From UBA4782 sp034430215 (GTDB lineage Bacteria > Chloroflexota > Anaerolineae > Anaerolineales > Anaerolineaceae), in contig DAOUFE010000019.1 of assembly GCA_034430215.1 (NCBI GenBank), positions 186,001-250,000 on the forward strand: a stretch of DNA of 64,000 bases, given 5' to 3'. The notes under the pieces were generated by a model. It was not told where the DNA came from and ran no database searches. It saw only the letters and a list, made by a program, of their open reading frames with translations. Position numbers and translations under genes: made by a program. Every line of letters begins with the position of its first letter. Position 1 is the first letter of the stretch. Shown piece after piece: positions 61,206 through 64,000 of the stretch.

Positions 61206-62330
61206 TCATATTTCCATTTGATATGTACGATGGCATTTATGCCAATTTACGCCCATTGTTTCTGAATCACTTTTACTCTTAAAATTACGAACATCTACTT
61301 GAATAAATTCAGCCCGATCGAATTGCTTGTACGCCATTAGCGTTCGTATTAACTCATAATACAAAAGAATATTCGCTCCCGTTCCTTGAAATTTTGGAAG
61401 AATTCCCACTCCGTTCAAATCCACAACATTTGTTTGCTTTTTCTCTTTTAGAAACTCGATCCATCCAAGAGGTGCCATCTGCCCTTTTGTACGCTGAAGG
61501 GCTTTTGATAGATCATGATAAGCGATAATAAAACCAGCAACTTCATTCCCTTTCATAATCATTTTAATCAAACCTGGATCAGCCAGTTGCACTATTCCAT
61601 TCGCGATTAATTCGAACTCTTCTTTTGTAGATGGATAATAAGCGGGATTATTTTCAAAGGCAGCTGAATGGATCGCATCTACTTCAGGAATAAGAGTTTT
61701 CATCTCTGCTTTATTACGAAATGTTTTTACCCAGAGATCATTACGCTTTGCTATCTTCTCAGCCATTTCTGCTACTTTTTGAGGTATCTTGAAGGTGTCA
61801 CGCGTAATATAACCTGAAAGATAGTCAGTTTCAGGAACAAATCCTATCTTTTCCATGAAGGCAGGATAATATGGAAAGTTATAAGTGATATTCATTGCGG
61901 GCATGTACTCGAAACCCTTTGTCAAAATACCATTACATCCTACCCTGGAAAAACCTCGGGGACCATAAATCTGTGTCAGATCACGCTTTTTCCCCCAACT
62001 GAATGCCGCATCGAATAAATTACTTGCAATCTGTAGATCGTCAATTGATTCAAAAAAGTAAAAAAAGGCTGTTCTTAAGTTATGAAATTTACAATAGTTC
62101 GTATTATGCAGAACAGCTATTCGTCCGAGAACTTCGCTACCGCTTTCACAAACAAAAAAGGTGCCATCAGAATGTTGGTAAAAAGGGTATTTTTGCCTGT
62201 TCATAACAAAATGCATGTCTGATATGAAAGGTGGTACCCATTGTTTATTCTCTTTATATAAATGAAAAGGAAACTGGATAAATTTATTTCGATCGTGGAT
62301 AGAAGTAGCATCGATTTCGCGAATATGCAT
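61206..62330 (-). CDS. GNAT-like N-acyltransferase family protein
   Basis: 374 residues, soluble. It begins MHIREIDATSIHDRNKFIQFPFHLYKENKQWVPPF and contains FVCESGSEVLGRIAVLHNTNY, the acceptor-like region IYGPRGFSRVGCNGILTKGFE and GVGILPKFQGTGANILLYYELI, a CoA-type motif (QxxGxG/A). The layout recalls YghO-like proteins. The substrate is unknown. It lies 22 bases downstream of the HD-GYP gene, same strand. Confidence 0.75.
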   Translation of the reverse strand: MHIREIDATSIHDRNKFIQFPFHLYKENKQWVPPFISDMHFVMNRQKYPFYQHSDGTFFVCESGSEVLGRIAVLHNTNYCKFHNLRTAFFYFFESIDDLQIASNLFDAAFSWGKKRDLTQIYGPRGFSRVGCNGILTKGFEYMPAMNITYNFPYYPAFMEKIGFVPETDYLSGYITRDTFKIPQKVAEMAEKIAKRNDLWVKTFRNKAEMKTLIPEVDAIHSAAFENNPAYYPSTKEEFELIANGIVQLADPGLIKMIMKGNEVAGFIIAYHDLSKALQRTKGQMAPLGWIEFLKEKKQTNVVDLNGVGILPKFQGTGANILLYYELIRTLMAYKQFDRAEFIQVDVRNFKSKSDSETMGVNWHKCHRTYQMEI

Positions 62331-62352
62331 TAAAGCCTCATATCTTATAGGA

Positions 62353-63834
62353 TCAAATCATGTGTTTTTGCTCAAGCAAGTATAAAAATCGGTTGACAAC
62401 TTCAGGATCGAAGTGTTTACCGGCTTCATCAGCAATATATTTAGCAGCTTCCTTTGTAGAATGACCATCATGGTAGGGTCGTTTTGATACGATAGCATCC
62501 CACACATCCACCACGCTGAAGATTCGTGCTGCTATGGGAATTTCTTCAGCCTTCAAACCCTGTGGATAGCCTGTTCCATCCCATCGTTCATGATGACTGT
62601 AGGGTATTTCTAATGAATCCTGTAAAAAGGGGATATCTTTCAACATCTCGCGTCCCAATTCGGGATGCTTTTGCATTATCGCCCATTCTTCTGCAGTTAA
62701 TTTGCCTGGTTTATTGAGAACGGCATCAGGGATACCCAATTTGCCAATATCGTGTAGCAATGCACCATAACGAATTTTTGTTAATTCAGGCTCTTTGATG
62801 CCAAAGGAAGTACACAATGCCATGGTAATATCCGTTACGCGCTGAGTATGACCTTCAGTATCTTCATCACGATATTCCAATGCCTTTGACCAGCCCTGGA
62901 GAGTATTTTCATACGCTTCGAGCAAGTCGATATTGCTTTGACGCAAGTCTCTTAAGAGGCGAGCATTGTACAGAGCAATACCAGCTTGATCAGTAAATGC
63001 CTGCAATCTTTCAACAGCTGAATAGGTGAAGTAATTCTTGATGGGACTATTTAAATTAAGAAAGCCAATGATCGTTCCGCTTCGACTTTTTATGGGGGCA
63101 CCAGCAAATGAATTAATCCAGGCTGTTTGTGGGGTAATGACCCATGTAGGTTCAGCGGTAGTATCTGGAACTACCAGGGGTAAACCGGTAAGAAACATAC
63201 GGCGTAGAATGGGAGTCTTGCTTACTAACAGAGTGCCTTCTTTTCTCCAATCCAGTAGACCACGCTGATCATAAAGCCCTTTAGCTGCATAAATACGAGC
63301 AGTTTCTTGATCCTTCTCAAGTAGCATAATGCTGGCGGAATCATACGGTACTACCCGTGCCATTTGCTCTAATATTTTTTCCAGAATCGTATCAAAATCC
63401 AGGTTACTGTTGAGAGTTGCAGAGATATCTCTCAGTACATCAGCAATCGTTCTTTGTTCATTTTCGATCAGGTCTAAATTACGTGACTTTTCAATATCAT
63501 AGAATGTGAGGAGAATTGTATTTCGGGCATCCCCTTTCGGGATCACAGAAAGATGAATTTCAAAATCCCGATACGTATGCGATTTAATCCGAAAAGGGAT
63601 CGTTGTGATAAGATTATCGTTTTTACTTTTCAGAATGTCCTGAATTTTGTTAAGAAAATTCTTTTTAAACTGTGGATTTATATAGTCAATGATTTTCTGT
63701 GAAGGTAATCCTTGTTCTATTCCAAACAGATCGTTGAACGAATTATTCGAATCTTGAATAAAGCCGTCGCAAATAATACATTGAGCAAGGTAAAAATTAT
63801 CAAATGCAGCTTTATACGGATTAAAAGTATCCAT
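62353..63834 (-). CDS. HD-GYP phosphodiesterase with PAS-like and GAF domains
   Basis: 493 residues. The N-terminal ~120 are PAS-like (YLAQCIICDGFIQDSNNSFNDLFGIEQGLPSQ). A GAF domain follows (about 140-295: IARVVPYDSASIMLLEKDQETARIYAAKGL). The HD-GYP domain carries HTQRVTDI, LLHDIGKLGIPD, QKHPELG and HHERWDGTGYPQGL, and VVDVWDAI. It degrades cyclic di-GMP, probably under control of a bound ligand. It lies 9 bases after pyk on the same strand. Confidence 0.9.
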   Translation of the reverse strand: MDTFNPYKAAFDNFYLAQCIICDGFIQDSNNSFNDLFGIEQGLPSQKIIDYINPQFKKNFLNKIQDILKSKNDNLITTIPFRIKSHTYRDFEIHLSVIPKGDARNTILLTFYDIEKSRNLDLIENEQRTIADVLRDISATLNSNLDFDTILEKILEQMARVVPYDSASIMLLEKDQETARIYAAKGLYDQRGLLDWRKEGTLLVSKTPILRRMFLTGLPLVVPDTTAEPTWVITPQTAWINSFAGAPIKSRSGTIIGFLNLNSPIKNYFTYSAVERLQAFTDQAGIALYNARLLRDLRQSNIDLLEAYENTLQGWSKALEYRDEDTEGHTQRVTDITMALCTSFGIKEPELTKIRYGALLHDIGKLGIPDAVLNKPGKLTAEEWAIMQKHPELGREMLKDIPFLQDSLEIPYSHHERWDGTGYPQGLKAEEIPIAARIFSVVDVWDAIVSKRPYHDGHSTKEAAKYIADEAGKHFDPEVVNRFLYLLEQKHMI

Positions 63835-63843
63835 CTAGAGTGT

Positions 63844-64000
63844 TTAGTAAGGTTCTCCGAGTGTATGTAAAAGTGCCATGTTTGGAGCGCGCATAGCATT
63901 TACCGGTAGACCTGACAACATAACGACCTGCTGTCCAGGTTCATGGATCGTCGTTGATTGCAATGCTTTATCGACGATGCTAATCATATTCTCAACGCTG
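63844..64000 (-). CDS. pyk: Pyruvate kinase, C-terminal end only
   Basis: Only the last 51 codons are inside the window; the gene runs off the right edge. The end reads EPGQQVVMLSGLPVNAMRAPNMALLHTLGEPY, matching the C-terminal domain of pyruvate kinase (GxxVxxxSGxPV...NxxxxHxxG). It makes pyruvate and ATP from phosphoenolpyruvate. The call rests on this short tail. Confidence 0.75.
   Translation of the reverse strand, partial: SVENMISIVDKALQSTTIHEPGQQVVMLSGLPVNAMRAPNMALLHTLGEPY

Noticed and set aside
1..64000. CRISPR array, prophage or insertion sequence
   Set aside because: No regularly spaced repeats, transposase or phage genes are visible. The only direct repeat is the 38-bp pair at 4191-4298.

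Overview
The window reads as a stretch of a chromosome from an anaerobic member of the Chloroflexota, most likely class Anaerolineae. This is inferred from gene content rather than from a marker gene. The signs are AT-rich DNA, a fused transaldolase/glucose-6-phosphate isomerase, a phosphofructokinase with PPi-type residues, Thr/Pro-rich linkers in lipoproteins, polytopic GT-C-like proteins in a row, glycine decarboxylase split into two subunits, and ferredoxin-linked oxidoreductases (an AOR-family protein and KorAB). Almost all of it is housekeeping. I see no prophage, insertion sequence or CRISPR array.

Layout. 1-6.3 kb: four polytopic membrane proteins of glycosyltransferase type, one broken by a 70-bp insertion, plus a nitrilase-family amidohydrolase. 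6.3-9.8 kb: sensor kinase, PPi-type phosphofructokinase, Nudix hydrolase, RsmD. 9.8-16 kb: GtrA, UDP-glucuronate decarboxylase-like enzyme, G5/beta-propeller lipoprotein, ScpB, RluB-type pseudouridine synthase, NERD-like membrane protein, PlsX. 16-24 kb: tRNA-Leu(GAG), polyprenyl synthase, TatD, phosphohexomutase, cysteine desulfurase with MnmA, TrmI, CoA-type Nudix, ribosomal protein L25 with a structured leader. 24-34 kb: glycerol kinase, RfbB/RmlA, a SpoU methyltransferase, and a sugar-phosphate block (Tal-Pgi, RpiB, transketolase). 34-37 kb: a CsoR-CopZ-CopA copper operon with a clear promoter and operator. 37-42 kb: a folate cluster (pteridine-reductase-like SDR, FolB, FolK) and GcvH-GcvPA-GcvPB. 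42-49.6 kb: orphan ParA, tRNA-Gly(CCC), PlsC, lipid kinase, Dus, a glycosyltransferase, YbaK-type deacylase, a rhodanese with an in-frame TGA, and an MFS transporter. 49.7-57 kb: AOR-family oxidoreductase, glmS preceded by a glmS-type ribozyme, Mrp and a PSP1/RicT protein. 57-64 kb: GntR regulator with KorAB, a GNAT-like protein, an HD-GYP phosphodiesterase and the 3' end of pyruvate kinase.

The most interesting items are: (i) a membrane-anchored rhodanese whose reading frame is interrupted by TGA exactly where a Cys is expected in a CxC motif, with a SECIS-like hairpin just downstream and a 44-codon conserved-looking continuation that runs up to the next gene, so a candidate selenoprotein; (ii) a glmS ribozyme in a probable Chloroflexota genome; (iii) a 70-bp insertion containing a 38-bp direct repeat, whose removal exactly restores a 537-residue membrane protein; and (iv) a near-palindromic copper operator and a perfect 20-bp palindrome before the KorAB-linked GntR gene.

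Metabolically the genes describe a fermentative or anaerobic sugar user. Glycolysis runs through a probable PPi-PFK and pyruvate kinase, pentose phosphates are handled by RpiB, transketolase and transaldolase, and 2-oxoacids and aldehydes are oxidised with ferredoxin. Nucleotide sugars feed cell-surface glycosylation. All functional calls rest on motifs and family resemblance read by eye; no database search was possible.
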